Assembly (NCBI GenBank): GCA_028554645.1
Contig: JAQOOI010000021.1
Coordinates: forward strand, 744,001-808,000
From: Omphalotus guepiniiformis
Lineage: Eukaryota > Basidiomycota > Agaricomycetes > Agaricales > Omphalotaceae
DNA: 64,000 bases
Reading direction: 5' to 3'
Of this stretch, positions 45,584-58,568 are shown piece after piece. The notes beneath the pieces were generated by a model, which saw only the letters and a program-made list of their open reading frames with translations, had not been told where the DNA came from and ran no database searches. How positions within the stretch are numbered: position 1 is the first letter of the stretch; every line of letters starts with the position of its first letter. Position numbers and translations under genes: made by a program.

Positions 45584-47278
45584 ATGTCCGGCGGACTGGA
45601 AGTTTCGGATATGTCAGTTCATTCACGTTATCTCGTGCGCCACCTTCCCTGACAAGTGACTGCGACAGCGCTTTGCTCTCTGCATCGTGGTGCAATATAT
45701 TCCTATGGACGGTGGAACTAGGCGCGACTTCGTATTATTTCAGGAACTGGAAACCTTCGAATCGTCGGAAATCTATTATCAGTTTCATTTTCCTCGCAGA
45801 TGCACTTAGTACAGGCCTTACTTGTGCGTCTACGTATAGGGTGTGTGCCATATCAATCGTTTCGCTCTGGGTTTTACTGATCTTTGGTGTTTGTGAACTG
45901 TAGTTCCTCGTCAAATATGTAAGTATGTGGCCTTGTAATTTACTGTTCTTATTGGAACAACGCCGACTGAAACTCGCCCTGCCATTGCCCGCAAATTCGC
46001 TATGTAACTTCGGTATCCATTGACGAATTCGACATGTGGTTTATAACATTCACAGTCTTCCTGACGCTCATCTCATCGATTGCAGAAGAGTCATTCTTGA
46101 TATATCGATGTTGGTGCCTGTGAGTTTCGTTCTCGCCTTTTCGCGCGTTTTATAGTCGTCTCATTCCTTATATGTTCCTCTTACTAGAACCAAAAATCGT
46201 ATAATTGTTGGATTTCTGATATGCATCGTCACGTTCCATGTACGTTTTTCGAGTTCTTCGCATCCTTCATCGTTAATCCGTAACCGAAAGGCAATGTTCT
46301 CGTTCGTTTCTGGATTACTCTTCAGTCTTCCCGGTATATACACAAAGTCCGCTGAGGCGTGGGATATATCTTCGCGAATTCAAGTGTAGGTTATGTATGC
46401 ACCTCACTGCGCAAGTCGCAAGTATCTTACCTCAAAGTATTTTTTTAGAACTTCAGTGGTATTAAACGCTGTGGCAGACCTGGTGCTCACAGGTGTACTT
46501 ATATGCCTTATCCCCAAGATGAAAGGAGTCTGTGAATCTACCACGAGGTAGGACCCATGAACTGGAGCTATGGGTTCTCTCTCTTACAATGAATGTAGTG
46601 CTGCCATGCGACTCTTCCTCTCAATTCTCGCTTGCGGTGCCGGAAGTGCCCTTGTAACTGTTACTTCCCTCATCTTCCTCTTCACCACCGGTAGCGGTAC
46701 GTACGGCATCCAGCCTAGACTCAGATGAAGTTGATTGTCTGATTTTTTCTCCCTCTTTCTATCACAGGCTATTTTATTCTCTACCAAACGCTCGGACGCT
46801 GTTATACACTCACACTTCTCCTCAATTTCATCACGGATCCCAAGCCTCAAGGGTCAAGGCACCAAAGAATAATGAGAAAACGGAGGACCACAAGTGTAGA
46901 CATTCAGGTAAGGGATTCGGTCCCGCTAAGTTCGATCGGTACGTGATTTTCCCTGTGTTCACTTTCAAGATTCTGATATTTAGGGATTCTTCTTCTATCC
47001 CTCGATCACGCTATGCTTGTGCCTCTTTCCCGTCGACGCCTGATACAGCTCATCGACGAAATACCAACGAAATGCCAACTACGGTCGATGTTCCTAGCGG
47101 TGGCAAATTTCGTTGCACCGATAAGGAAGTATGTATACCTCCCTTTTTAATGTACTTGAACCAAGTTCTGATTCACACTTACTTATGTCAGTCCGGATTT
47201 AGTGAAATCATACTGACTGGGTTACAGAGTCGAAAATCAGCTGCAACATTGGGCGTACACTTTGAGGAAGTATCATGA
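45584..47278 (+). CDS. DUF6534-domain multi-pass membrane protein
   Basis: Family of unknown function, greatly expanded in Agaricomycetes, with about seven helices. Start ATG at 45584 (MSGGLEVSD) and a 44-nt first intron (45613-45656). Helices read: LLSASWCNIFLWTVELGATS, KSIISFIFLADALSTGLTC, TVFLTLISSIAEESFLIYR, IIVGFLICIVTF, FSFVSGLLFSLPGIY, TSVVLNAVADLVLTGVLICL, then the DUF6534 C-terminal signature: SALVTVTSLIFLFTTGSGYF and LGRCYTLTLLLNF, followed by a Ser/Thr-rich tail. Two places are uncertain. Between 45923 and 46055 the only frame-keeping GT-AG solution removes the loop and start of helix 3, while a reading without that intron meets a TGA. The tail exon end (47278) depends on an intron with acceptor at about 46970. 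Could be functional or slightly damaged. Confidence 0.6.
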
Positions 47279-47698
47279 CAGTGATGCTCGTCGTTGGTTT
47301 CGTAGTGGATAACATACAAGATATGGATGGCATATCTGTCTGACATGTCTTCCTAATGCTCTATATACTCTATACCCTGTATCAACTCAGTTCGCGAATG
47401 AAACTTCAGGCACAAACAACGAGAACACGTTGCAAAGCGGAACAGTGAGAAGATACAACAATTGTTGTCGCGTACAAGGTACAAAATGACCACAAACTCG
47501 AGCGCAAAATACCAAGACTACATGACAGCACAAAGGCATAACAGCGACAATGACAGGGCACCGACGAGGAAGGGGGAATAATATGTCGTAATATGAACAG
47601 GGGAAAGTCTGTGAAGATATGTGATGGTTATCATAGGTGCAAGTATTCACAAAGAGGGCGCAAAAACGCCGAAGTGCTCGTGGCACATACAAGCCAGA
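47279..47698. other. Convergent 3' intergenic region
   Basis: Between the DUF6534 gene (plus) and the first MYND gene (minus). About 420 bases with no recognised element. Confidence 0.4.
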
Positions 47699-48942
47699 TC
47701 AGGGTGGCCTAACGCATACTCTCTGATGCTCTTTCCAATCCTTCTTTTGATGGTCCCTCGAGCAATATATGACGAGCCTGCATTTGCTGCACATTTGGGC
47801 TGGTATTGGGCTGGTTCGTGAGCTGGAGTTGGGATTTGAAAGCTCGACGCTGTTTTCAGAGACCTCGCTCCCGCCGCTATTACTTTCACCTTCCCCGCCA
47901 ACCTTTCTACCCGCCGGCTCCTCACTAAAGCACACGTTACACTCGATCCAGTTGCACATTCTCCTCTCCTTGACCCGTTTCCCAAACTTTCCTCCCCTCT
48001 TTATCTCCAGTACATTCGCCGTCTCGAGACCTCTCCGAGGAAACCGAATTGGCTCACAATCCTCCGAGCAACAAGGACTGATGCAGCCCGTGGGATAATC
48101 GTAGAAGATATCCTCTTCTGGAACATAAGAGTGGTGTGTGAAAAGGATTTGGGAATAAGAGGACGTCCGATGTGAAAACAGGATTAGAAAGCGAGGTTTC
48201 TTTTCATAAAGGATGGCACGGATAGTGAGATCAATTTGAGGAAAACATGGGAGGCGATGACGGCGGCGGAGTGTGTGAGTAATTCGCATGTCTACAGTGA
48301 TAATCAGCATCCTCAAACTGGCTAGGGGACAACATCGAACGGACGTTCGTATTGGATTCGTTGCTCCATACTTGGCTTGCAGGCGCGCCCAAATGTATGA
48401 CGACAAACAAGCTTGAAGTATTCTGTCACATCGTCTATCTCTTGTCGCTGCAAGTCTGTGACAACAATGAAAATTTCGTCGCAGCCAGTGTCGTGCATGG
48501 CACGTAAAAGCATCAGTTCTGGAAGCTGGCAATGAAAGATGAAATTGAGCTCTGATCTTAAAAAAGAACAGCTGCTTACCATCGTAGAAAGAACTGGGTC
48601 CATGGGAAGCCTCCTTTCTTGCATCGAACGATGATAATACACATGTGTCGTCCATGATCGAAGAGGAATCAAGCGCCCCGTGTCGACCGTTCGACAAAAG
48701 ATATTCTCTGTTCTGAAATCGAGTTTATTCCATAAAAGAACCTGCTTCTGGTTGTGAGCGTGTTTGCGATTTCGGATGTCGCGAAACCAGTCATAATATG
48801 CATCGTGTGGATTGTCTCGATTCTCGAGCCATTTCTCGATGAGAGAGTCGGTCAGATCGTGATCCACGGTTGTTTTGACAAGCTCTGTCATTGAAAGAGT
48901 AGGAGGCCTAAGAATTGAGTAGAAAGGGTATCCTTTGGGCAT
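47699..48942 (-). CDS. MYND-type zinc finger protein (1)
   Basis: Start ATG chosen at 48942 (MPKGYPFYSILRPP), since the upstream hydrophobic reading overlaps the promoter shared with the neighbouring gene. An upstream in-frame Met near 49050 is possible. The N-terminal part (TELVKTTVDHDLTDSLIEKW, DAYYDWFRDIRNRKH) and middle (MLLRAMHDTGCDEIFIVVTD) match no domain I know. The C-terminal end is a MYND zinc finger: CNWIECNVC, a 40-residue acidic/Ser-rich insertion, then CSKCRLVIYCSRDHQKKDWKEH and a final Cys. The insertion lies between the first and second Cys pairs. MYND fingers bind short proline-rich peptides; in fungi such proteins are numerous and mostly uncharacterised. The second intron near 48330 uses a weak donor (GTCCGT) in my model. 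Confidence 0.65.
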
Positions 48943-49100
48943 TTCAGGAGATGGTAGTAGACAAAGAAAGAAGAGATGAAAGAGTAAATTGAGACTCTGT
49001 AAGCGGCTATCAATCAAGAAGCCGATATTTCCTTTCTTGGAATTACTTCTCATGACGGGATTTTCGGCGCGTCCAGTTGCACCAGACTTGAACAGCAACC
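48943..49100. promoter_or_regulatory. Short bidirectional promoter
   Basis: Only 158 bases separate the divergent starts of MYND gene 1 (minus) and the S28 peptidase (plus). No clear TATA box seen. Confidence 0.45.
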
Positions 49101-51390
49101 ATGAGGGCTCTGGTTGTCCTCGCTCTCACCTGCCTAGCTCAAGCTTTTCACTCAGAACTACTGAGACTGGGCCCTCAAGGTATTAATCTATGGAAATTGG
49201 AAAATTTACACGGTACTCGTGGTACTCGTGACAACCTTCTTGTCCAGGACTCCTCGGAAATCGTGCTTCAACTCAAGGAATCTGCTCCGGATCCAAAATT
49301 CCCAGAATTATGGTTTGAGCAACCTCTGGATCACTTTGGAAAAACTATCAATGATACGTTCTTGCAACGATACTGGGTAAACACCAGGCATTACAAACCT
49401 GGTACTGGAGGTCCCGTCATCGTTTTGGATGGCGGGGAGACTAGCGGAGAGGTGCGATACTGAAATATATGATGCCCACTCGTACTTACGATTGAAAAGG
49501 ACAGGATACCTTTCTTGGACACGGGTATCGTGGAAATTCTAGCTAGAGCGACTGGTGGTGTGGGAGTAGTCCTAGAACACAGATACTATGGTGAATATCA
49601 TCCTTCTCCATGTTATCTCTCACTGACCTTGCTGAAAGGTAAATCTATTGCGGTCCAGAATCTGACCACCGATTCTCTCAGGTGAGCTCTGTCTTCAATC
49701 GTAACTAAGTGTGGACGAACTCAAAGCATCCCCGATCATACCTCTGACTCAATTCCAGGTTTCTCAACAATGCTCAATCCGCTGCTGATAGCGCCAACTT
49801 CATGGCCAATGTCAAATTTCCAGGGATTGACGAAAATCTCACTGCTCCTGGAACACCCTGGATCTATTACGGTGTAATGCGTTTTAGTATCCTGTCATGG
49901 AATAACTCATCGAGTTCGTTTCAGGGTTCCTATGCTGGCGCACGCGCAGCTCATATGCGCGTACTTTATCCTGAACTGGTCTATGGTGCAATTGCCTCAA
50001 GTGGTACGTACAATTAATTTCCTCGTGATTGATAATTCGAAGTACTGAATTCAAACAAGCTGTGACGCACGCCACTATCATCAACTGGGAGTACTTCGAT
50101 ATCATCCGTCGCTACGCCGACCCCACCTGCTCTGAACACCTCACAAAAGCAGTCGAAACCATCGACGCTATCCTCTCCCACCGCGTTCTATCAACACCCC
50201 TCAAGGCCCTTTTCGGGGTTCATGGATTGAAGCACGATGTCGACTTTGCTTCATTAGTTTCTGTGGGTGATGGCATGCATTAGTCGTCCGTTTTTTCTTC
50301 TTAGCTCGATGTAGTCTCCTCTTGGATCCTGGCAAGCAAAGGTGTGGGATCCTGCGGTCGGCAGTACAAAGTTTGACGAGTTCTGTGCCGCTCTCAACAA
50401 AGCTCCTGGTCACAAAGTATCTGAGGGTGGCATAGATGTAGCTTCGTTGAGCTATGGGCATCCACAGAGGATGGTGTCTCTTCCTGGTGGCTTGAAGCTG
50501 GATTACTCCGTGATCAATTACGGGGCTTGGGTCAAGGAGGTACGATCAGGTGTTGCCTCGTATACTGAACGAACGTCTGAACCTACACATGCAGAATGTT
50601 GTCTCAAGATGCCCAGAGGGGATGTCACAGGAAGAGGCAAGTAATACTAGTATCATCTTCGAGCCGTATTCTCATAGATGGCCCGCAGTGTTTTGGAACA
50701 TTTGACGATACACAATACCAGGGAACCTCACTCAGCGAAGAATGGCGACTATGGTTATTCCAAGTGTGCACGGAATGGGGGTATTTCGCCGTTAGTTCTT
50801 CGTCTTCGACTTACAAAAACTCTCCGTACTCATGAATACACCGTCGCAGACCGCTCCCCCGGATCCTTCGCACCCACGCATCATCTCCAAACTAATCGAC
50901 CTAAACTATGAAGCCAAGGTCTGTAGGCAAGCCTATGCCCCAGGGAAACACTTCACAGTTCCTGCTATGCCGAATGTAACGGTGGTGAATGAATTGGGAG
51001 ATTTTGACATTGCCGCGGACCGATTAGCGATCATCGACGGAGAAGGTACGTCCAGGTGGTACTATCTATTCGAGCACGGTCCTAATGCACTCCCTTCAGC
51101 TGATCCATGGCGACCTGATACACCTCACAGCGACTACGCCAAAGATCGTGAGGACACACTTCTAAGACCATTCAAAGTCATCCCTAGTATGTCTCCCTGC
51201 TTCTGATTCCCTGCTAGCATTCCTGAGTTCTGACGTACATATCTCTATTGCAGACGGAGTACATCACTATGACGAATATGGATATAAGGACCTAGAGAAG
51301 GAACCACCGGAGATTAGGAAGATCCATGGGGAAATGATCGTCTTCGTATTGGAATGGTTGAAAGATTGGGTGAAGAACCCGGAGATCTGA
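49101..51390 (+). CDS. Secreted serine carboxypeptidase, family S28 (prolyl carboxypeptidase type)
   Basis: Cleaves residues after proline from the C-terminus or N-terminus of peptides; extracellular or vacuolar. Start ATG at 49101 with a signal peptide (MRALVVLALTCLAQAF). The mature part starts near ELWFEQPLDHF, the S28 opening motif. Then YWVNTRHYKPGTGGPVIVLDGGE, VVLEHRYYGKS, the nucleophile elbow GGSYAGARAAHMR (intron between the two Gly codons), WRLWLFQVCTEWGYF, and the triad partners in ADPWRPDTP (Asp) and NGVHHYDEYGY (His). Stop at 51390. About nine introns of 50-70 nt are needed. Several N-x-T/S sites suggest glycosylation. The triad is complete, so the enzyme should be active. Confidence 0.92.
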
Positions 51391-51675
51391 ACTCAATCTG
51401 TGTTTGTTTCTCTGGTTTGGCTTGAGATCTCTCGCTGACTGGAATGTGCATCTCAACAATGTTTTAGGACGATGATTGGTATATTGGACGTTTTTTAGTG
51501 GAAGTCTTGTACAAATGAGGTCTGCGTATATGAAGCAAGAAATATCTTCCAGCATTTGCTCGAAGAATCGTCATTGTCGAACAGATGGAGATGATATACA
51601 TAATTTAACGGAAATATATTTACCATGTTTGATTTTGCGGAGGGATGTCTTCAAGGCTGATGATGCGCCAAAGAA
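51391..51675. other. Convergent 3' intergenic region
   Basis: 285 bases between the S28 gene and MYND gene 2, which end toward each other. Confidence 0.4.
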
Positions 51676-53865
51676 TCAGAATAAAGCACAAGCATGAATC
51701 AAAAACACCACCAACTCGATTTCTAGACAATCCCCAACGCGGCGTGCCCAAGCAAACAAGAGCTGTCTCTGCAACCCTTTCTGCGCCACAAGCCTAACAA
51801 ATTTCTGATGTCCTTGCTGATGGAAAGGTATCTTATACCCCAAACCACGCTTCTCAGCAAAGACAGGATCTCCAGGCCCCGTTCTCAACTGTAAACTCCG
51901 CCTTCTATCCCAAAGCATAACAGTCAAGCCCTTGAACTCTCCATTAACGGTATAATCCGGAGGAATCTGCGCCCGAATAATGAACCGCTCGTTACCGTAT
52001 TCGTTCGGAGGGCATTCCAGGACAGGTGCGAGGCCTGACATTCGGACAGCTTCTTGCTCGACAGCAAAGCCGTTCTCGAGTACAAAGTCTGCATAGGTAC
52101 GAGTAGGAACGTAGAATTTATTCGATGGTAGGTCCTTGTCTTTGCCCTCGAGGAAACGGCGGGAGAATTTGCAGTCGGCTTTGTGTTGTGACCAGTCGGA
52201 GGTACTGCATTTGGCGTTACAGTAGTACTGAGAATTTCAGGAGATGATCGGTGTGTAGAGCAGGCTCTGAGTGGGACGTACCACAGATTTACACCTATAG
52301 AATTGAATTAAATTAGAGGCATCCATGAAAATCGAAGAGACTTACGAGCTACACATCATCTTCTCCACTGGTTTACTGCACGCATGACATGTTTTGATCA
52401 CCTTGGGGGCGATTCCTGTTTCGATCTCCTCAAGTGCCCTGCGAAACAATCATCTTTTTAGAAAGCAGTAGAGACAATGTTCTCACCTCCAGCGTAACCG
52501 CAAACACGGCACAAAGAAACTAATTCTCGTTTCTTTAATGACAGCCTCCGATATCTTATTCCAGTGAGACTGCATCTCTCTCACATAATCGGGATCGACA
52601 AGATCCGCATTGGCTGAAAGCAGACGAGCAAACATACGTAGATGAGCCTCAGGCTTTTCTATACCAGTAGCCATGTGCCATTGGAGCTTTTCACGAACGG
52701 CTCGAGCACTGGCGCCTGGCATAGTTTCTTTGACACGTTTTTCGAGATGTAGAGTAAATTGCGAGCCGCCCTATGGGAAGATCTTGATTTGTCGTTGCGG
52801 AGTACGAGTGACGAAATTACTTACCTCCGGGCGGCCTTCCATGTATGAATATCGCACGATGAGCAAAGGGAATTTCGGGGTCTGCATCATGGGTACCAAG
52901 GGACCTGTCCAGGTTTCAGACAAGAACCGGAGCTATCTTGAACTTTTGAGTGCAACGAACCATTTGCCGGATGACCGAATTTCGTTTCTTGGCACGTTCG
53001 AATGAGGCTCATTTGCTGTTTAGAATTAGTATATTTAGATACAACACATAAAAGAAACAAACGCACGCTCTTTGATGGCTCTGGCCAAGGACATTCTTTG
53101 ACATCCAGTATTTCGATCAGAAGTATATCGTGCTTCTCTGTGAAAAAGGTCACAAATGGGAGAGCTTTTCCGCCTTCATTTTGGCTCAAAGTGTCAGTTT
53201 AGGTCAACCACATCTTCAAAGAATCGACATACCTAAATCTGTGAGATCAAGTGCAGCACTAGACATCATTCCTTTAACACCATTCCATCCTCCAGTGATA
53301 TCTTTTGCAGGATTAAGAGAAGCGCCAGCCATATTCTGCATCTGCGTGAAAGCAGACATCTGGAAATGACGAAATACATAGCTAGATATCTTAGGATGAG
53401 ATTCGTGCCAAAAAACAAAAAGCAACTCACGAATCAAGCTTCTTTGCATCCTTGAACCCATCCAACTGCTGCAGACCAATGGTACGATTCCTCAGCTCCT
53501 TATGAGGCTCCTCCCAGCGTGGCCACGACGAAAATTTCGCTATATCGAGTCTGTTTGACTGTGAAAACTTGATTCCCGGAAAGAGATAGTCGATCCTATG
53601 TAACGAGGTGAGAAACTTTGAGAATGTCAAGAACAGACTTGAACCTTTGAGAGTCCCATAGTGCGTGTCTCAGCCTTTTACGAGCCTCATCTTCGGAGAT
53701 GAAACTAGCCGGCGATAGACTTTGCACACCCATGGTAGTGAGCCATACCAAAGCTTCTGTGCGATTAATAGAGTCAAAGACCCCATTCTTTTGATTGGGG
53801 TCAGCTACCCGCATCTTTTTTGCGAGCTCGGCCAGTTCATCATCAGATAGATATTGAGAAGACAT
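51676..53865 (-). CDS. MYND-type zinc finger protein (2)
   Basis: Start ATG at 53865 (MSSQYLSDDELAELAKKM), stop at 51676. The N-terminal region has repeated short blocks (LVWLTTMGVQSLSPASF, RHALWDSQRFK, FPGIKFSQSNRLDIAKF) and is followed by LPFVTFFTEKHDILLIEI and VREKLQWHMATGIEKPEAHLRMF. Near the C-terminus is a complete MYND finger: CHACSKPVEKMMCSSC, then YYCNAKCSTSDWSQHKADC. It is split over three exons, one only 13 nt long (52282-52294). After it come PTRTYADFVLENGF and a hydrophobic end. Domain order differs from MYND protein 1, so these are not tandem copies. Function unknown; MYND fingers generally mediate protein contacts. Confidence 0.75.
52282..52294 (-). other. 13-nt microexon within the MYND finger
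   Basis: Flanked on the minus strand by TATAG before and GTACGT after. It supplies the fourth zinc-ligand Cys (encoding CKSV with one base from the previous exon). Skipping it would shift the frame and destroy the finger. Confidence 0.75.
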
Positions 53866-54236
53866 TGCAAGTTCAATAATTCAATGGTGGAGTGATACTG
53901 GATAAGAGATCTTCCAAATTAGGAAGTTTTTAGCCAAAGCAAGCTTTAAGCTTTGTGTTGCACGTGATCGCGATTCGGAAGAATTTGCAAGAAACTCGAA
54001 AACCTTTTCTTCCATCTGCTTTCCTGGGTGGAAATTGGAATTCAGCGTAGTAACCTAACCTTCTCACTACGATTTATCTCTTGCTCGTCTTGAGCATGAT
54101 GCTACGGTCACTGCAACCTCAGCACAAATTATCACAACTCAGATCTCAGACCTAATTACTCATGAACAAGTCATCACTTAAGGACTTGCTCATCTGGTGA
54201 CAGACTAGTTACAACTTCTTTATTCTGTACATAGAT
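53866..54236. other. Intergenic region
   Basis: Promoter side of MYND gene 2 and 3' side of TRM61. A CACGTG core at 53960-53965 is the only motif noted. Confidence 0.4.
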
Positions 54237-56649
<2,413 letters not shown>

Positions 56650-57032
56650 CGTGAGACGAGTAAAAGAGTTCGCGCGCTACCAGGTGTCGAAGATCGCAAA
56701 TGGATCTGTGAAAAGATTCCAACGGATCTGGAAATTCATGTGGTTAGAAAAGCTTGGATAGCAAGATGTAGGACGTCTTACATAGGAGAAACAGAGGATA
56801 TTTGAGCAAAAATCAAAGAGAAAATTGCGATATGTCTGACAAGTCGATGGGAGAGAAGCTAACCCCAGTAAGAGGTAAGAGGAAACATGAAGTGGCTGTG
56901 TCAAGATTTGAGTTAAACGGCCAGGTGCCCTGTCTGATTTATTTCCAGTTCACCCAATGTCCTTTTAGGTCCTCTCCCCCGACCACCATCCTTCCATCTC
57001 TTCCTTTTACTTCCATCTTTCTCCTCAATCTC
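56650..57032. promoter_or_regulatory. Divergent promoter region
   Basis: 383 bases between the starts of TRM61 (minus) and the PAS gene (plus). No TATA box stands out; CT-rich runs near 56960-57030 precede the PAS gene start. Confidence 0.45.
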
Positions 57033-58568
57033 ATGGATTCTACTCCCAGCATTTCTTTCAGTTAGTATTCGCGTCGTCATGCCTCCTCCTCAATACTCAT
57101 CTCTCTGTTTCCTAGTCGGAATTGTCGACTTTTCTCAAGAGGCATCTTTCTTTCGTTTTACTAGTGGATTTCCTTTCTAATGTGTTCCTTGGCCTAGGCT
57201 CGATGGATATACATGACAGACTCTGTTACTGATCTCTTGGGTGTGTCTCGATGGTGCCTTATTCATGGCGCTTCTTGGTTATTGTTCTGACTCTTCTTCT
57301 CACTTCAGGATACGAACCTCATGAATTGCGCGGCCGTCCATCGATGGAGCTCGTTCATCCAGACGAAATCTCACGTGTACGACAACTACATTAGTACGTA
57401 CCCGCTTGCTCGCCGCCGCATGCACTCCCCCGACTAAACTGCGGCCTGTCAGCGAGACTATCCGACAGGATAAGGCAGCAGTGCTTGTGTACCTTAGAAT
57501 GAAGCACAAAGATCCATATAAAGGGTATATTCTCTGTGGCATCGTTCGTGTTTGCTATCGCCTCTCTTTCAGCTCGCTGATACAATCATATCATTCCAGT
57601 CTCGGTTCGTCTTTGCCTTTCGGGTCAAGTCGTCGTGTTACACGCATCTCTGATATCTCACTGACCGTTCAGGACCGTCGTCCACAACGTCCTAGTAGGA
57701 AGTGTTTCATTTGCCAGTCCTGGTGCCAAGGCTCTTCACAATGCATCCACGGCGCAAGAAATCACTGTTATTAGCCCTACGCCTCATGATTTAGAGTTCA
57801 GGGTAAGTATGTTTGACCTGTGTCACACCCTTATTTAGCTGTTTCTTAGCGCTGGCACGATCCATCGCCAATGCCTCCCAGTCCAATACCTCCCGCTCTG
57901 CAGAAGTCCCCAAAAACCTCGAATCGGAGTCGAAGCAGCTCGCATTCAGATAGTACCCCCAGCCCTGAACCACAAGAGCAACCTATGGTCACCTATGACC
58001 CGCTCCCTTCTCAATCGTTCCGTACGGCGTTTATTCTTAATCGTTTCTCAGTCAACTGCACCATCATGTATTGCTCTAATGACCTCCTTGTGTCTACAAA
58101 TGATGCCAACAACCGGAGTTTCTTTGATTTTGTGGCAAAGAAAGACGAAGACGTTGTTCGGAGCTGGATAGACGTCATCAAAGGGTGGGGTGTGAATGAG
58201 CGGGGCCAGCCAAGTGACGGCGGGTTCGGATTTGGGAGGTTTACGTTATTAGCGGAGGGGAGGGACTCCTTGTCAGTGTTAGTTGTCATCTCATTCTCTC
58301 ACTTCCTGCTCTGAAGTGGCTTCGTTTGACCTGTAGGGCGCGTACTGTTGAACCGACGCCCTCGCGGCACCGCCATGGCTCTGCACCTAGTGCACGCGTG
58401 AAGCCACATAAATCATCCACACGGACCGTAGGGTCCAACAGCAGCACTCCAACGCGACCTGCCAGGGCCTCATCAAACGCAGATGGCGACTCGCCTACGA
58501 TATCTGTTGATGCGATTTTTTCAGCACACTCAGATGGACTCATGGTTATCATCCGACGTGCAACGTGA
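57033..58568 (+). CDS. PAS-domain protein (basidiomycete family)
   Basis: PAS domains bind small ligands or partner proteins and often sense light, redox state or metabolites. The start ATG at 57033 (MDSTPSISF) leads over short exons into a PAS core: IGIVDFSQEARWIYMTDSV, TDLLGYEPHELRGRPSMELVH, PDEISRVRQLHYETIRQDKA, VYLRMKHKDPYKGYILC, then SRTVVHNVLVGSVSFASPGA and LHNASTAQEITVISP. Exons: 57033-57060, 57116-57141, 57198-57240, 57309 onward, a 5-nt exon 57600-57604, 57673 onward, and later exons to 58568. The rest is Ser/Pro-rich with a second conserved block (SQSFRTAFILNRFSVNCTIM). No GATA finger or histidine kinase domain is present, so this is not White-collar 1. The Cys-containing flavin motif of LOV domains (GRNCRFLQ) is absent. 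Function unknown. Confidence 0.8.
57142..57197 (+). other. GC-AG intron in the PAS gene
   Basis: Donor GCATCT after GAG (57139-57141), acceptor CCTAG before GCT (57198). It is the only junction I found that keeps the frame between IVDFSQE and ARWIYMTD. Confidence 0.65.
57600..57604 (+). other. 5-nt microexon in the PAS gene
   Basis: TCTCG flanked by CCAG and GTTCGT. It joins ...LCGI to TVVHN as ISRT in frame. Flanking introns would be 56 nt (57544-57599) and 68 nt (57605-57672), typical sizes. The alternative upstream acceptor at 57572 would need a 29-nt intron, shorter than any other here. Confidence 0.7.

Noticed and set aside
57544..57572. Alternative intron of 29 nt in the PAS gene
   Set aside because: In frame, but far shorter than any other intron here; the 5-nt microexon model gives normal intron sizes.
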